A DNA stretch of 52,674 bases from a virus, in the IMG/VR virus record IMGVR_UViG_3300042691_014976, positions 1-52,674 of that record; one strand, written 5' to 3'. The notes below the pieces were generated by a model, which did not search any database, was not told where the DNA came from, and was given only the letters and a program-made list of their open reading frames with translations. The translations under genes and the position numbers were made by a program. Shown here piece by piece: positions 14,422 to 23,488 of this stretch (its first letter is position 1; every line of letters starts with the position of its first letter).

Positions 14422-14572
14422 TACATTCACATATAACGGAATTGAGTACACTATCACAGGACCTATTGAGGTGATTAGTGATACACAGCTACACGTAGAA
14501 ACTGATAAGGGAATTATTCTAGTGGATAATACTATGGACATATACGAGGAAATGTTGAAGCTAATAAATTAA
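14414..14572 (+). CDS. Small hypothetical protein (52 aa)
   Basis: ATG at 14414, overlapping the end of the fiber gene by 8 bases, to TAA at 14570-14572. The product (MLNTFTYNGIEYTITGPIEV...) looks like a small beta domain. It sits between the fiber and lysis genes and could be a fiber chaperone or trimerisation helper, by position only. Confidence 0.6.
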   Translation: MLNTFTYNGIEYTITGPIEVISDTQLHVETDKGIILVDNTMDIYEEMLKLIN

Positions 14573-14583
14573 ATAATTATGGC

Positions 14584-14591
14584 TATATTTG
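14584..14591 (+). promoter_or_regulatory. Promoter box in front of the lysis cassette
   Basis: TATATTTG at 14584-14591 fits the TAnnTTTG box and lies five bases before the ATG at 14597. A clear -33 element was not found. The position would make the spanin message nearly leaderless and argues for the 14597 start. Confidence 0.4.
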
Positions 14592-14596
14592 TAGCC

Positions 14597-15085
14597 ATGA
14601 GAACTTTATATTTTATAGCTTTTATATTTCTTATTTCATCGTGTTCTGTAGAGAAAAGACTAGAGAAATATTGCCCATTGTGCACTCAAAAGGATAGCAC
14701 AGTAACTGTAATAGAGTACAGAGATACTACCATAAATATTCCAGGAGAGACTGTATTTATAGAGGACACTCTTTTCTGCGATTCATTAGGAAATGTATAC
14801 GCGAGTAGACTATCTGAAAAAGATGGGACAATAATAAAGTTACAGTCTAGAATAAAAAACAATAAGTACAATGTGACAGCTACTGTGGATACGATATACA
14901 AAGTTGTTAAAGGAAACACAGTTTATAACACTAAGGTTGTAACTAAGACACAGAAGCCAGAGAGGATAAAATACATACCTTGGTGGGTTAACTTTTTCGC
15001 TGTTATTGGTGGTATTGTATTTATTATTTTCATAATCTATTTAATTATAAAAATTGTTAAGAAAAGTATTATACCTATTTCATGA
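14597..15085 (+). CDS. Putative unimolecular spanin (lipoprotein with C-terminal TM)
   Basis: The product (162 aa) begins with a lipoprotein signal, MRTLYFIAFIFLISSCS, with lipobox Cys16, and ends with one membrane helix (about residues 129-154, WWVNFFAVIGGIVFIIF). Between them is a periplasmic stretch rich in Thr, Val and Lys. An outer-membrane lipid anchor plus an inner-membrane helix is the plan of unimolecular spanins, which fuse the two membranes at the last step of lysis. Next to holin and amidase genes. A start at 14579 is possible but would bury the signal peptide behind six extra residues. Confidence 0.65.
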   Translation: MRTLYFIAFIFLISSCSVEKRLEKYCPLCTQKDSTVTVIEYRDTTINIPGETVFIEDTLFCDSLGNVYASRLSEKDGTIIKLQSRIKNNKYNVTATVDTIYKVVKGNTVYNTKVVTKTQKPERIKYIPWWVNFFAVIGGIVFIIFIIYLIIKIVKKSIIPIS

Positions 15086-15573
15086 AAGCTCAAATTAACA
15101 TCTTACTAGCCACCATGCAGAGTAATTGGGTACAATTATTGGCCACTGTATGTACATTTTTAATGCCTATATCAGGATTGCTTTTTTTGGTTGGTTTCGT
15201 GATTTTGTTAGATACTATTTCTGGGGTTTGGAAGTCAATTAAAAACAAAGTGCCTATAACTAGCAGAGGGTTAAGTGCAATAATTAGCAAAATGTTGCTT
15301 TATGAATTAACGGTTATTCTTTTTTACATGATTGATTTTTTCATACTAAACAACATAATCTTAAAATTTTTCTCAGTGCCTTTGCTTCTAACCAAGATAC
15401 TCGCACTGATTTTAATTTCGATAGAACTGATGTCGATTAACGAAAATGTAATTGCAGTTAAAGGCTTTAATATTTGGCAAGCAATGAAAAACCTTTTTGC
15501 AAGGGCAAAAGATATTAAAAAAGAGGTCGATGAAATTAGATATAAAAAAGATAGTACAGGAGAGATTGGATAG
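15082..15573 (+). CDS. Holin (phage holin family 4-like)
   Basis: A 163-residue membrane protein with three or four hydrophobic helices (about residues 17-45, 72-95, 98-118) and a charged cytoplasmic tail. The segment FVILLDTISGVWKSIKNKVP followed by TSRGLSAIISKMLLYE matches the Phage_holin_4 family as I know it. It would permeabilise the inner membrane and time lysis. It overlaps the spanin gene by four bases (ATGA) and the amidase by 44 bases. Confidence 0.82.
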   Translation: MKAQINILLATMQSNWVQLLATVCTFLMPISGLLFLVGFVILLDTISGVWKSIKNKVPITSRGLSAIISKMLLYELTVILFYMIDFFILNNIILKFFSVPLLLTKILALILISIELMSINENVIAVKGFNIWQAMKNLFARAKDIKKEVDEIRYKKDSTGEIG

Positions 15574-16189
15574 TGACCAATACTTTCCAGAAATCACAGA
15601 AAAGTCTCAAATTTATCTTCACCATACAGCAGGAAGTGGTGACGCAGTTGGTGTAAGTAGATTCTGGAATAGCAATGACACTAGAATAGCAACAGCATTT
15701 ATTATTGGAGACAAGGGTACAATTGTTCAGTGCTTCAGCTCTAAACATTGGGCTTGGCACCTAGGTATTGACTCTGCCGACTTTGCCGTTAAAAAATTAC
15801 CTTACAGAAATCTTAACAAGCTATCGGTAGGTATTGAAGTGTGCAACTGGGGTCCGCTAAAGCAAAAGAATGGATTGTTTTACACGTATGTAAATAGCAT
15901 TGTTAAACCTGAAATGGTTACAACGTTAGATGCTCCATTCAAGGGTCATAGACACTGGTACAAATATACTGACAAGCAGATAGAGAGTCTGCGTCAGTTA
16001 ATTGTTTATCTATGTGAGACATACAATATTCCAACAGAGTATCGTTCAGAGATATTCAATATTGACATTGAGGCATTTAATGGAACACCAGGAATTTACA
16101 CACATAATTCTGTTAGAAAAGACAAGAGCGATGTATACCCTTGTCCAAGGATGATCGAGATGTTAAAAAACTTAAGCAATGAAATTTAA
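15530..16189 (+). CDS. N-acetylmuramoyl-L-alanine amidase endolysin (Amidase_2)
   Basis: The product (219 aa) is a zinc amidase that cuts peptidoglycan. It carries YLHHTAGSGD (ligand His31 region), an interior ATAFIIGDKGTIVQCF strand pair, VGIEVCNWG, and THNSVRKDKSDVYPCP, where His192 and Cys205 would complete the zinc site. Start 15530 (MKLDIKKIVQER) is preferred over an in-frame TTG at 15497. It follows the spanin and holin genes. No separate cell-wall binding domain is seen, and no signal peptide, so export depends on the holin. Confidence 0.93.
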   Translation: MKLDIKKIVQERLDSDQYFPEITEKSQIYLHHTAGSGDAVGVSRFWNSNDTRIATAFIIGDKGTIVQCFSSKHWAWHLGIDSADFAVKKLPYRNLNKLSVGIEVCNWGPLKQKNGLFYTYVNSIVKPEMVTTLDAPFKGHRHWYKYTDKQIESLRQLIVYLCETYNIPTEYRSEIFNIDIEAFNGTPGIYTHNSVRKDKSDVYPCPRMIEMLKNLSNEI

Positions 16190-16331
16190 GAGCAACTGGA
16201 ATAAAATGATTTCTAGTGGACTAAGCATTAGAATCATTGTTGGGCCTATAAGATTCTTGATCATAGACCTAAACTTCAATAGCGATTTTTATTCGATTAC
16301 TTTTATTAACTTTACACTTAGAAATAGATGA
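16179..16331 (+). CDS. Small hydrophobic/basic protein (50 aa)
   Basis: ATG at 16179 overlaps the end of the amidase gene, and the stop overlaps the next ATG. Product begins MKFKSNWNKMISSGLSIRII and ends in FTLRNR. Its plan (GL, hydrophobic strands, acidic spot, hydrophobic, basic end) recalls the 45-aa product at 5874-6011. Function unknown. Confidence 0.6.
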   Translation: MKFKSNWNKMISSGLSIRIIVGPIRFLIIDLNFNSDFYSITFINFTLRNR

Positions 16332-16465
16332 GCAAAAAAACAACAGATACAAAGACATTTGAGAAAAAGCATATCTCCAGACCAGGAGTTCATGCCAAAA
16401 CTAAGTCTTCTTCTTTAAAGGCATCTAAGAATTATAAAAAAACATATAAAGGACAAGGACGATGA
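16328..16465 (+). CDS. Very small basic protein (45 aa)
   Basis: ATG at 16328 and TGA at 16463-16465 overlap both neighbours. Product contains ISRPGVHAKTKSSSLKASKN and ends YKKTYKGQGR. I recall RPGxHAKTK...SKNYKK...GQGR from tiny conserved proteins encoded upstream of packaging genes in many phages, role unknown. The coupled overlaps support it. Confidence 0.7.
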   Translation: MSKKTTDTKTFEKKHISRPGVHAKTKSSSLKASKNYKKTYKGQGR

Positions 16466-16866
16466 AAGCAGGTAATTATCAGATAGAGTCACCATCGGTA
16501 GATGATTTGTTGTTTGGAACTAGAAATTCAAACGGAACTACTGTAAACTTTAAGATTCAGAACGTACTGGCATTGGCTCAGGCTCCTAGTATTGTGGCTA
16601 CAAACACATTGATTTCTGCTACTATATCAAATATCAATACATATTTCACTGGTACAGCAGGAGCAAATTTTGCTATTACTCTTCCAACTGCAAGTGCCAA
16701 CATTAATGGCTTGAAGTATGTTATCATGTCAACAGCTGCAAGACCTACGACAACTTGGGTAACGCCTGGTGGATCTATCGTTGGTGCGCCTGCCTCTCTT
16801 ACTGCGTTTACTCCTGTTTGTTTTCAGTATGACAATGCAACATTAACTTGGTATATTTCTCTTTAA
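16462..16866 (+). CDS. Probable small structural protein (134 aa)
   Basis: Starts MKAGNYQIESPSVDDLLFGT. The N-terminal part resembles a short virion-attachment segment, the rest is Ser/Thr/Ala-rich with strands such as FAITLPTASANINGLKYVIM, which is reminiscent of small domains on fibers or capsid surface proteins. No enzymatic motif. It ends just before a promoter box at 16893. Confidence 0.55.
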   Translation: MKAGNYQIESPSVDDLLFGTRNSNGTTVNFKIQNVLALAQAPSIVATNTLISATISNINTYFTGTAGANFAITLPTASANINGLKYVIMSTAARPTTTWVTPGGSIVGAPASLTAFTPVCFQYDNATLTWYISL

Positions 16867-16892
16867 TTTTTTTTTCTGTCTTATATTTTTAT

Positions 16893-16900
16893 TATATTTG
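16893..16900 (+). promoter_or_regulatory. Promoter box before the packaging genes
   Basis: TATATTTG at 16893-16900 matches TAnnTTTG and precedes the ATG at 16924. The T-rich sequence upstream contains no exact TTTG at the expected distance. Confidence 0.45.
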
Positions 16901-16923
16901 TGACGAACTTTAAATAAAATAAA

Positions 16924-17166
16924 ATGAGCGAAAAAAGAATCTCCGAAGAGGAATTAGAAAAACTAAGATCTTTAAATCAAAATTACAGAGACCTTAAGTT
17001 TCAAGTGGCTGATATTGAAATTACATTCGAAAGAATGAAAAGCCAGAAGATCTCCACACTAGCCAATCTAGAAACATCTGCATTTGATCTGTCTCAATTC
17101 CAAGAGGAATTGGTGTCCAAGTATGGAGACATCAAAATTAACTTACAGACAGGTGAATATAATTAG
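16924..17166 (+). CDS. Small coiled-coil protein (80 aa)
   Basis: Begins MSEKRISEEELEKLRSLNQN and is almost entirely predicted coiled coil with a heptad-like pattern to about residue 60, then ends KINLQTGEYN. It is the first gene of the packaging operon. Small coiled-coil proteins at this place may assemble with the terminase or portal, but that is by position. The stop lies inside the next gene. Confidence 0.7.
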   Translation: MSEKRISEEELEKLRSLNQNYRDLKFQVADIEITFERMKSQKISTLANLETSAFDLSQFQEELVSKYGDIKINLQTGEYN

Positions 17167-17377
17167 AAAGATCTCTATTGGTCCAGACTATATGAAGTCT
17201 ATGCATTACGTTGTAGGTCAGGATGTTCTAAGGGGAAATGGTATCATAGATACTATCCGAATGGAGTCTGACCTATCTATATCTATTTACATCATCAATC
17301 AGGACAAAGAGATTGTAAAGTGGAAGAGTTTTTCAAACACTGTTCCAATGTCTATAGAGTATAACATAGATTTTTGA
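17153..17377 (+). CDS. Small hypothetical protein (74 aa), GTG start
   Basis: The frame is open from 17084, but a GTG at 17153 (giving VNIIRKISIGPDYMKSMHYV with initiator Met) gives a sensible 14-base overlap with the previous gene. An ATG at 17192 is a shorter alternative. The product continues with alternating strands and ends VPMSIEYNIDF. It resembles a small conserved beta protein next to terminase genes in Bacteroidota phages. Function unknown. Confidence 0.6.
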   Translation: MNIIRKISIGPDYMKSMHYVVGQDVLRGNGIIDTIRMESDLSISIYIINQDKEIVKWKSFSNTVPMSIEYNIDF

Positions 17378-17937
17378 TGAGGTCTCCATACAATTTTATT
17401 ATACAGCCATACAATGGTCGTAGGTATGACAACATACGTAAGTATGGAGATGTAGACTTTATCATTAGTACATCTCAGGAGGATCATACTGTATCAAATA
17501 GAATGGGCATAGTTGTTTCTGTGCCCATTAACTATAACGGCCCAATAAATAGTGGGGACATTGTAATTGTTCACCACAACGTGTTCAAGTTTTACTACGA
17601 CATGAAGGGCAGACAGAAGAGCAGCTGGCATCACTTGTTTGACGATTATTTTATAATTGATTCAGATCAACTTTTTTTATATAAGCATCCAGAAGGAGAG
17701 TGGCAGGCACCATCTCCATTTTGTTTCGTTAGGCCAATTCAAAACACAGACAAGGTCATATCAAGCACAGGTGTATTTGAGGATCTTTGGGGAGAGATTG
17801 TTTATTTTAATGAAGACCTAAAAGAGGTTTCAAAGGGAGATATTATTTCTTTCTCACCTGATAGTGAGTACGAGTTTAGAATTGACGATGAGATATTATA
17901 TAGAATGTACAACAAGAACATATGTCTAAAAAAATAG
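17377..17937 (+). CDS. Possible GroES-fold protein near the terminase (186 aa)
   Basis: The ATG at 17377 overlaps the previous stop as TGATG. Product segments MGIVVSVPINYNGPINSGDI, VIVHHNVFKFYYDMKG and FRIDDEILYRMYNKNICL have the spacing of Cpn10-like beta barrels (entry strand, G-D-V/I-V turn, final D-E-x-L-Y-R strand). If correct this would be a second co-chaperonin-like protein beside the clear GroES at 9148, as in T4 gp31-type proteins. The match is by eye and weak; it could instead be an unrelated beta-barrel. Confidence 0.4.
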   Translation: MRSPYNFIIQPYNGRRYDNIRKYGDVDFIISTSQEDHTVSNRMGIVVSVPINYNGPINSGDIVIVHHNVFKFYYDMKGRQKSSWHHLFDDYFIIDSDQLFLYKHPEGEWQAPSPFCFVRPIQNTDKVISSTGVFEDLWGEIVYFNEDLKEVSKGDIISFSPDSEYEFRIDDEILYRMYNKNICLKK

Positions 17938-18203
17938 AGTTAATAAATGCAGCAAAGGTAGCGGTAGATGAGCTGATCAAAGTGCTACGTGAGCCAATAA
18001 TAACTCACGCTGAGGACGACATCACTGCTGACAAGCTAAAGAATGCGGCCTCCGCAAAGAGACTGGCGTTTGAGGATGCTGTGTATATGCTTGGAAAGAT
18101 AGAGGAAGAGGAGAACAAACAAAATCCACAGCCAGTTGTACAAGTAGATTTCGGAAGATCTGGATTTGCAGAGGGAAGGGCAAAGGCAAAGAATGGAAAA
18201 TAA
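17922..18203 (+). CDS. Putative small terminase-like protein (93 aa)
   Basis: Begins MSKKIELINAAKVAVDELIK and is helical, with an acidic middle, then EDAVYMLGKIEEEENKQNPQ and a Gly/Arg/Lys tail. It directly precedes and overlaps the large terminase gene, the usual place of the small subunit that recognises DNA for packaging. Length is short for a small terminase and no clear helix-turn-helix is visible, so it could be another packaging helper. Confidence 0.45.
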   Translation: MSKKIELINAAKVAVDELIKVLREPIITHAEDDITADKLKNAASAKRLAFEDAVYMLGKIEEEENKQNPQPVVQVDFGRSGFAEGRAKAKNGK

Positions 18204-20412
18204 TTTATACACAATACTTGAGGATCATATCAGCAAGTCCACTGTTTCTAATAAGAACAAGAGGGCGAACTGGGAGTATGGGTATAACAAGGATCAAGAT
18301 GTAGTTGTAATCTCTAAGGACGGAAGGATAGGAGAGGTTTACAATATAGCTGGACTAAAGGTTGCGTTGCCAGCTGTTCCAGAAAAGGTAGAGGACAGGG
18401 GTGGCAATTGGCAGCCAGAGGAGTATCCAAAGGAGCTTCAAAAGATAAAGACAATATTTGACTGGAACAGAAAGGACAACGTATTCAAGAGTCAGTATGT
18501 TGACTACATAGAGTCAGAGTTTGATCGAAGGGAGAACGGAATGTGGTTCATGAACAATGGTAAGCCTACATACATAACAGGCACTCACTACATGTACTTA
18601 CAGTGGACAAAGATTGATATCGGTCTTCCTGACTTTAGGGAGTCCAACAGAATCTTCTTCATATTCTGGGAGGCGTGCAAGTCAGACAACAGATCATTTG
18701 GAATGTGCTACCTAAAAAATAGACGTTCAGGCTTTTCTTTTATGAGTTCTGCCGAGACGTGCAATACGGCCACAGTAGTTCGTGACTCAAGAATAGGTAT
18801 ATTATCAAAAACAGGTGGAGATGCAAAAAAAATGTTTACAGACAAAGTCGTTCCGATCATTAGGAATTATCCGTTTTTCTTTAAACCTATACAGGATGGT
18901 ATGGATAATCCTAAGACTGAGTTGGCTTTTAGGGTTCCTGCTAGTAAGATTACTAGAAAAAATATGGACGAGGAGAAGACGGACGATATCGAAGGTCTGG
19001 ACACAACCATAGACTGGAAGAATACAGCAGACAACAGCTACGATGGTGAGAAACTATTGTTGTTGGTTCATGACGAAAGCGGTAAATGGGAGAAACCAGA
19101 GAACATATTAAACAACTGGCGTGTAACAAAGACTTGTTTGCGATTAGGTGCTAAGGTTATTGGTAAGTGTATGATGGGTTCAACGTCAAATGCATTACCA
19201 AAGGGTGGAGAGAACTTCAAAAAGCTATACAACGATAGCAACATAAGCACTAGGTCTGCAAATCACCAGACAAAGAGTGGGTTGTATTCTTTGTTTATTC
19301 CAATGGAGTGGAATGTTGAGGGCTACATCGACAAGTACGGTTGGCCTATATTCGAGAACCCAGACAAGCCCATTCTAGGTATAGATGGAGAGATGATACA
19401 CACAGGTGTAATAACTTGGTGGAACAATGAGGTAAACGCATTGAAGTCCGATGCAGACGCATTAAATGAGTTCTACAGACAGTTCCCTAGGACAGAGTCT
19501 CATGCATTTAGAGATGAGTCCAAGCAGTCTGTATTCAATCTAACAAAGATATACCAGCAGATAGACTATAACGACTCCCTTATCAAGGAGAGATTCTTGA
19601 CGAGAGGTTATTTTCACTGGAAGGATGGACAGAAAGACTCAGAGGTTGTATGGACCCCAGACAAGAATGGTAGATTTTTAGTTTCTTGGGTACCTAAGAA
19701 GGATTTAAGAAATAATGTAATAACAAGAAATGGTAAAAAATATCCAGGAAACGAACATATGGGGTCGTTTGGTTGTGACCCTTACGACATATCAGGAGTT
19801 GTTGGGGGAGGTGGCTCTAATGGTGCTCTCCATGGTATGACAAAGTTTCATATGTCTGAGGCACCTACAAATGAATTTTTTCTCGAGTATATCGCAAGAC
19901 CTCAGACGGCTGAGATATTCTTTGAGGATGTTTTAATGGCGTGTGTATTCTATGGCATGCCTATACTTGCAGAGAACAATAAGGCTAGGCTTTTGTATCA
20001 CTTTAAGAATAGAGGTTACAGAGCATTTTCGATAAATAGACCAGACAAGAACTTAAATAAGCTGTCAAAAACAGAGCTGGAGATTGGTGGTCTTCCTAAC
20101 TCAAGCGAAGACATTAGGCAGGCTCATGCGTCATGCATAGAGTCGTATATTGAGGAGTACGTAGGATTTGATACGGAGGGAACGTATCGTGATACTGATA
20201 GTATTGGATCTATGTATTTTAATAAAACCCTAGAAGATTGGGCTAGATTTGATCCAGGAAATAGGACTAAACACGATGCCTCCATAAGCTCAGGATTAGC
20301 AATCATGGCCAATAGAAAACATATGTTCACACCTGAGAGAAAAGAATCAAAAATTAGTATTAAATTTGTGAGATATAATAACCAAGGATCGCAAAGCAAA
20401 ATCATAGAATAG
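18193..20412 (+). CDS. terL: Terminase large subunit
   Basis: Motor and nuclease that packages DNA through the portal. With the start at 18193 (MENNLYTILEDHISK; an upstream ATG at 18166 is possible) the protein is 739 aa. A Walker A-like region lies near residues 175-185 (KNRRSGFSFMSS). Walker B plus catalytic Glu is LLLLVHDESGKW (Asp294-Glu295). The RNase H-like nuclease domain has FGCDPYDISG (Asp529) and a final Asp695 in KHDASISSG. The GCDPYD...GGGGSNGALHG pattern is typical of crAss-like and related phages. It overlaps the preceding gene by 11 bases. Confidence 0.96.
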   Translation: MENNLYTILEDHISKSTVSNKNKRANWEYGYNKDQDVVVISKDGRIGEVYNIAGLKVALPAVPEKVEDRGGNWQPEEYPKELQKIKTIFDWNRKDNVFKSQYVDYIESEFDRRENGMWFMNNGKPTYITGTHYMYLQWTKIDIGLPDFRESNRIFFIFWEACKSDNRSFGMCYLKNRRSGFSFMSSAETCNTATVVRDSRIGILSKTGGDAKKMFTDKVVPIIRNYPFFFKPIQDGMDNPKTELAFRVPASKITRKNMDEEKTDDIEGLDTTIDWKNTADNSYDGEKLLLLVHDESGKWEKPENILNNWRVTKTCLRLGAKVIGKCMMGSTSNALPKGGENFKKLYNDSNISTRSANHQTKSGLYSLFIPMEWNVEGYIDKYGWPIFENPDKPILGIDGEMIHTGVITWWNNEVNALKSDADALNEFYRQFPRTESHAFRDESKQSVFNLTKIYQQIDYNDSLIKERFLTRGYFHWKDGQKDSEVVWTPDKNGRFLVSWVPKKDLRNNVITRNGKKYPGNEHMGSFGCDPYDISGVVGGGGSNGALHGMTKFHMSEAPTNEFFLEYIARPQTAEIFFEDVLMACVFYGMPILAENNKARLLYHFKNRGYRAFSINRPDKNLNKLSKTELEIGGLPNSSEDIRQAHASCIESYIEEYVGFDTEGTYRDTDSIGSMYFNKTLEDWARFDPGNRTKHDASISSGLAIMANRKHMFTPERKESKISIKFVRYNNQGSQSKIIE

Positions 20413-20413
20413 A

Positions 20414-22843
20414 ATGGAAAAACCATCTGTAATAATTTATCAAAACCCTTTCCCAGGACAAATGGTCTCGGACGAGGAAAAGCAAACCATGGAATATGGG
20501 CTTAGAGTTGGTAAAGCCATTGAGGGCGAATGGTTTAAAAGAAAGAACAATACTTGTAGATTTTACGATCAGTGGGGTGAATTTCATAGACTTCGACTTT
20601 ACGCCAGGGGCGAACAACCTATACAGAAGTACAAGAACGAACTCTCTATAAATGGGGATATGTCCATGTTGAACTTGGACTGGACTCCAATTCCTGTTAT
20701 ACCAAAATTTGTAGACGTAGTTGTTAACGGTATGTCTGACAGACTGTTTGAAGTTCGTACAGAGGCTCAAGATGTAATGTCTGCCGAGAAGAAGAATGTA
20801 TTTCAAGAAATGATTGAGGGCGACATGATCGCTAAAGACTTCTTGACAATGACAAAGGAGCAGTTTGGTGTAGATGCGTTTAATGTTAATCCAGAAGAAT
20901 TACCATCTACAGAGGAGGAGCTAGAGCTGTACATGCAGATTAAGTACAAGCCAAGTATTGAGATCGCAAATGAGGTTGCTATTGATACTATCTTTGAGAT
21001 GAACAGGTATGACGACTTGAGAAAACTAATGAACTATGATTTAGTTACGTTAGGAATATCTGTCGTTAAGCATTCATTTCTTGTTAATGATGGTCTTAAA
21101 CTTGAGTACGTAGATCCAGCCAACTGGATTCATAGCTACACAGAGAAGAACGACTTTTCTGACTGCTACTACTTTGGTGAGGTTAAGCAGATGCACTATA
21201 CAGAGCTACTAAAGATAGATCCAAATTTAACTCCAGAGCAATTAAATGAGATCAGGAATTCAAGCTCTGCGTGGTATTCTTATTTTCCTATTATTAGAAA
21301 TTATCAAGATGACTACTTTTTAAATGAGGTTGTAACATTAATATATTTCAACTACAAGTCAAGCCATAAGTTTGTATGGAAAAAGAAAATGTTAGAGAAC
21401 GGAGGGGAGAGAGTAATTAGAAAGGGTGAAGACTTTAATCCACCAATGGAGGACGGAATGCAGTTTGAAAGAGTTGAGGCCGTTAGAGATGTTTGGTATG
21501 AGGGTGTACTTGTAGCAGGTAGCAACATTGTCCTTAAGTGGGAGATGATGAAGAATATGGTTAGACCTAAGTCTGCATCTCAAAGAGCATATCCTAACTA
21601 CATATGTCATGCCCCTAGAATGTACAAGGGTAATGTTGAGTCATTGGTTAGACGAATGATCCCATTTGCCGATCAGATACAGTTAACTCACTTAAAGCTG
21701 CAACAAGTTATGGCCAGAGTTGTGCCTGATGGTGTTTTCATAGACGCTGATGGAATCAATGAGGTTGACTTAGGTACAGGTGGTGCGTACACTCCAGAGG
21801 ACGCTTTAAAGCTATACTTCCAGACAGGTAGTGTTATCGGTAGAAGCTACACTAGAGATGGTGAGTTTAACAATGCTAGAATTCCTATTCAAGAGTTGAG
21901 CACAAATAGTGGGCAGTCAAAAATGAGTGCTCTTATTGGTAGCTATAATCATTACCTAAATATGATTAGAGACGTTACTGGAATAAGCGAGGCAAGAGAT
22001 GGTAGCATGCCACATCCTGACGCATTGGTTGGTATTCAAAAACTAGCTGCGCTTAATTCAAATACTGCTACAAGACATATCTTAGAGTCTAACTTAAACA
22101 TAACAAAAAGATTGGCCGAGTGTGTGTCAATTAGAATTGCAGATATACTAGAGTTCTCCGATTTTGCAGAAGAGTTTTCTATGCAGATCGGTAAATATAA
22201 TATGTCTATACTTGACGAGATTCGTGATCTATATCTATTTGACTTTGGTATTTTTATCGACATGGCTCCAGACGAGGAGGAGAGACAAATGCTTGAGGCT
22301 AATATTCAAGTAGCATTGCAGCAGCAGACAATTGATCTAGAAGATGCCATCGACATCAGAAACATCAAGAACATTAAGTTTGCGAATGAGATGTTGAAGA
22401 TGAAGAGGAAGAAAAGACTTGAGAATCAACAAAAGCAGAAGGAGATGGAATATCAAATGCAGATGCAGACTAATATTCAAACTCAGCAAGCAGCAGCAGA
22501 GTCAAAAGCACAAATGATGCAGATGGAGTCTCAGTCTAAAATGCAGCTTAAAGAGGCAGAAGCTAATTACGAGATAATGAAAATGCAAGCAGAGGCTCAA
22601 CTTAAGAGAGAGCTAATGGATGTAGAGTTTCAGTATAACATGCAGCTAAAAGGTATGGAGGCTGATGCGATTAAGAAGATAGAGAGTGACAAGGAAAAGG
22701 CAAAAGACAAACGAGTTGATCTTCAGGCTTCTAGACAATCGGAGCTAATAAACCAACGAAAAAACAATCTGCCTCCAATTGATTTTGAGAGCACAGAAGA
22801 CACGTTAGACGGATTTGATTTAGATTCATTTGGACCAAGATAA
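20414..22843 (+). CDS. Portal protein
   Basis: An 809-residue protein directly after terL, two bases from its stop. The N-terminal ~600 residues have the large alpha/beta core expected for a portal (YDQWGEFHRLRLYARGEQP; PVIPKFVDVVVNGMSDRLFE; TGISEARDGSMPHPDALVGI). Residues ~650-775 form a long Gln/Met/Glu-rich coiled coil, as in crAss-like and related podoviral portals, where the C-terminus projects into the capsid. It forms the twelve-fold ring for DNA passage. Long for a portal because of the coiled-coil extension. Confidence 0.92.
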   Translation: MEKPSVIIYQNPFPGQMVSDEEKQTMEYGLRVGKAIEGEWFKRKNNTCRFYDQWGEFHRLRLYARGEQPIQKYKNELSINGDMSMLNLDWTPIPVIPKFVDVVVNGMSDRLFEVRTEAQDVMSAEKKNVFQEMIEGDMIAKDFLTMTKEQFGVDAFNVNPEELPSTEEELELYMQIKYKPSIEIANEVAIDTIFEMNRYDDLRKLMNYDLVTLGISVVKHSFLVNDGLKLEYVDPANWIHSYTEKNDFSDCYYFGEVKQMHYTELLKIDPNLTPEQLNEIRNSSSAWYSYFPIIRNYQDDYFLNEVVTLIYFNYKSSHKFVWKKKMLENGGERVIRKGEDFNPPMEDGMQFERVEAVRDVWYEGVLVAGSNIVLKWEMMKNMVRPKSASQRAYPNYICHAPRMYKGNVESLVRRMIPFADQIQLTHLKLQQVMARVVPDGVFIDADGINEVDLGTGGAYTPEDALKLYFQTGSVIGRSYTRDGEFNNARIPIQELSTNSGQSKMSALIGSYNHYLNMIRDVTGISEARDGSMPHPDALVGIQKLAALNSNTATRHILESNLNITKRLAECVSIRIADILEFSDFAEEFSMQIGKYNMSILDEIRDLYLFDFGIFIDMAPDEEERQMLEANIQVALQQQTIDLEDAIDIRNIKNIKFANEMLKMKRKKRLENQQKQKEMEYQMQMQTNIQTQQAAAESKAQMMQMESQSKMQLKEAEANYEIMKMQAEAQLKRELMDVEFQYNMQLKGMEADAIKKIESDKEKAKDKRVDLQASRQSELINQRKNNLPPIDFESTEDTLDGFDLDSFGPR

Positions 22844-22845
22844 TT

Positions 22846-23478
22846 ATGGCATATATAGAACACAATTTTTTTCCTTTAAAAGTATTCGTAAGAAACGAGT
22901 ACATGTATCAATTTACTAAAGGGCATGGCGAGTTTACTCCTGCGGTAATAATGTCAGTAAGATGCATGCCTGGTCAGGCGGCATTGTTTCAAGTATTACT
23001 AGAGAATGGTGTGATGAGAGATAAGCTTCCATCACATGCGTTGCTTCTAGAGCCAAAGACTCCAGATCCAGATCTGCCATTTCATTATCTTCAGATATGG
23101 AACTGTTTCTCTTACAACTTTACTTTGCTTCATTTATCTTATGTATATGAGACTAAAGTTGACGTGTACATGAAGGATCGTAAGTGGTATTCTGGAGAAT
23201 ATTATGCTACAATAAATTGGGGATCAAATGATTTAAACACAGACTTGTCTTTAGCAGAAGATCCGCTAGAACATAAGAGTCATCATATTATTTTACTTGA
23301 TAATGGACAAATAGCTCTTCAACCAAACAATAGGATTAAATGGTCAGAGCCATCTTTTGTTACAAAACCATTTCCAGAAAAGCCAGATTACTTAGTAAAT
23401 AATCAATGTTTTAATTGTGAAAGCTATGAGAAATGGCATACTGAAGATTCTCAAGTAATGTTCTATGAAAATGAATGA
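22846..23478 (+). CDS. Conserved head-gene-cluster protein, unknown (210 aa)
   Basis: Starts MAYIEHNFFPLKVFVRNEYM and is rich in His, Tyr, Trp and Phe. A Cys pair lies near residue 190 (QCFNCESYE). Its position between portal and scaffold matches a gene of unknown role in crAss-like phages. It could be a head-associated or assembly protein; no motif proves that. Followed by a TAACTTTG box. Confidence 0.65.
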   Translation: MAYIEHNFFPLKVFVRNEYMYQFTKGHGEFTPAVIMSVRCMPGQAALFQVLLENGVMRDKLPSHALLLEPKTPDPDLPFHYLQIWNCFSYNFTLLHLSYVYETKVDVYMKDRKWYSGEYYATINWGSNDLNTDLSLAEDPLEHKSHHIILLDNGQIALQPNNRIKWSEPSFVTKPFPEKPDYLVNNQCFNCESYEKWHTEDSQVMFYENE

Positions 23479-23488
23479 AAATTTTTGT

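Noticed and set aside
15497-15529. TTG start at 15497 for the amidase
   Set aside because: Adds 11 residues unlike the amidase N-terminus; the ATG at 15530 is preferred.
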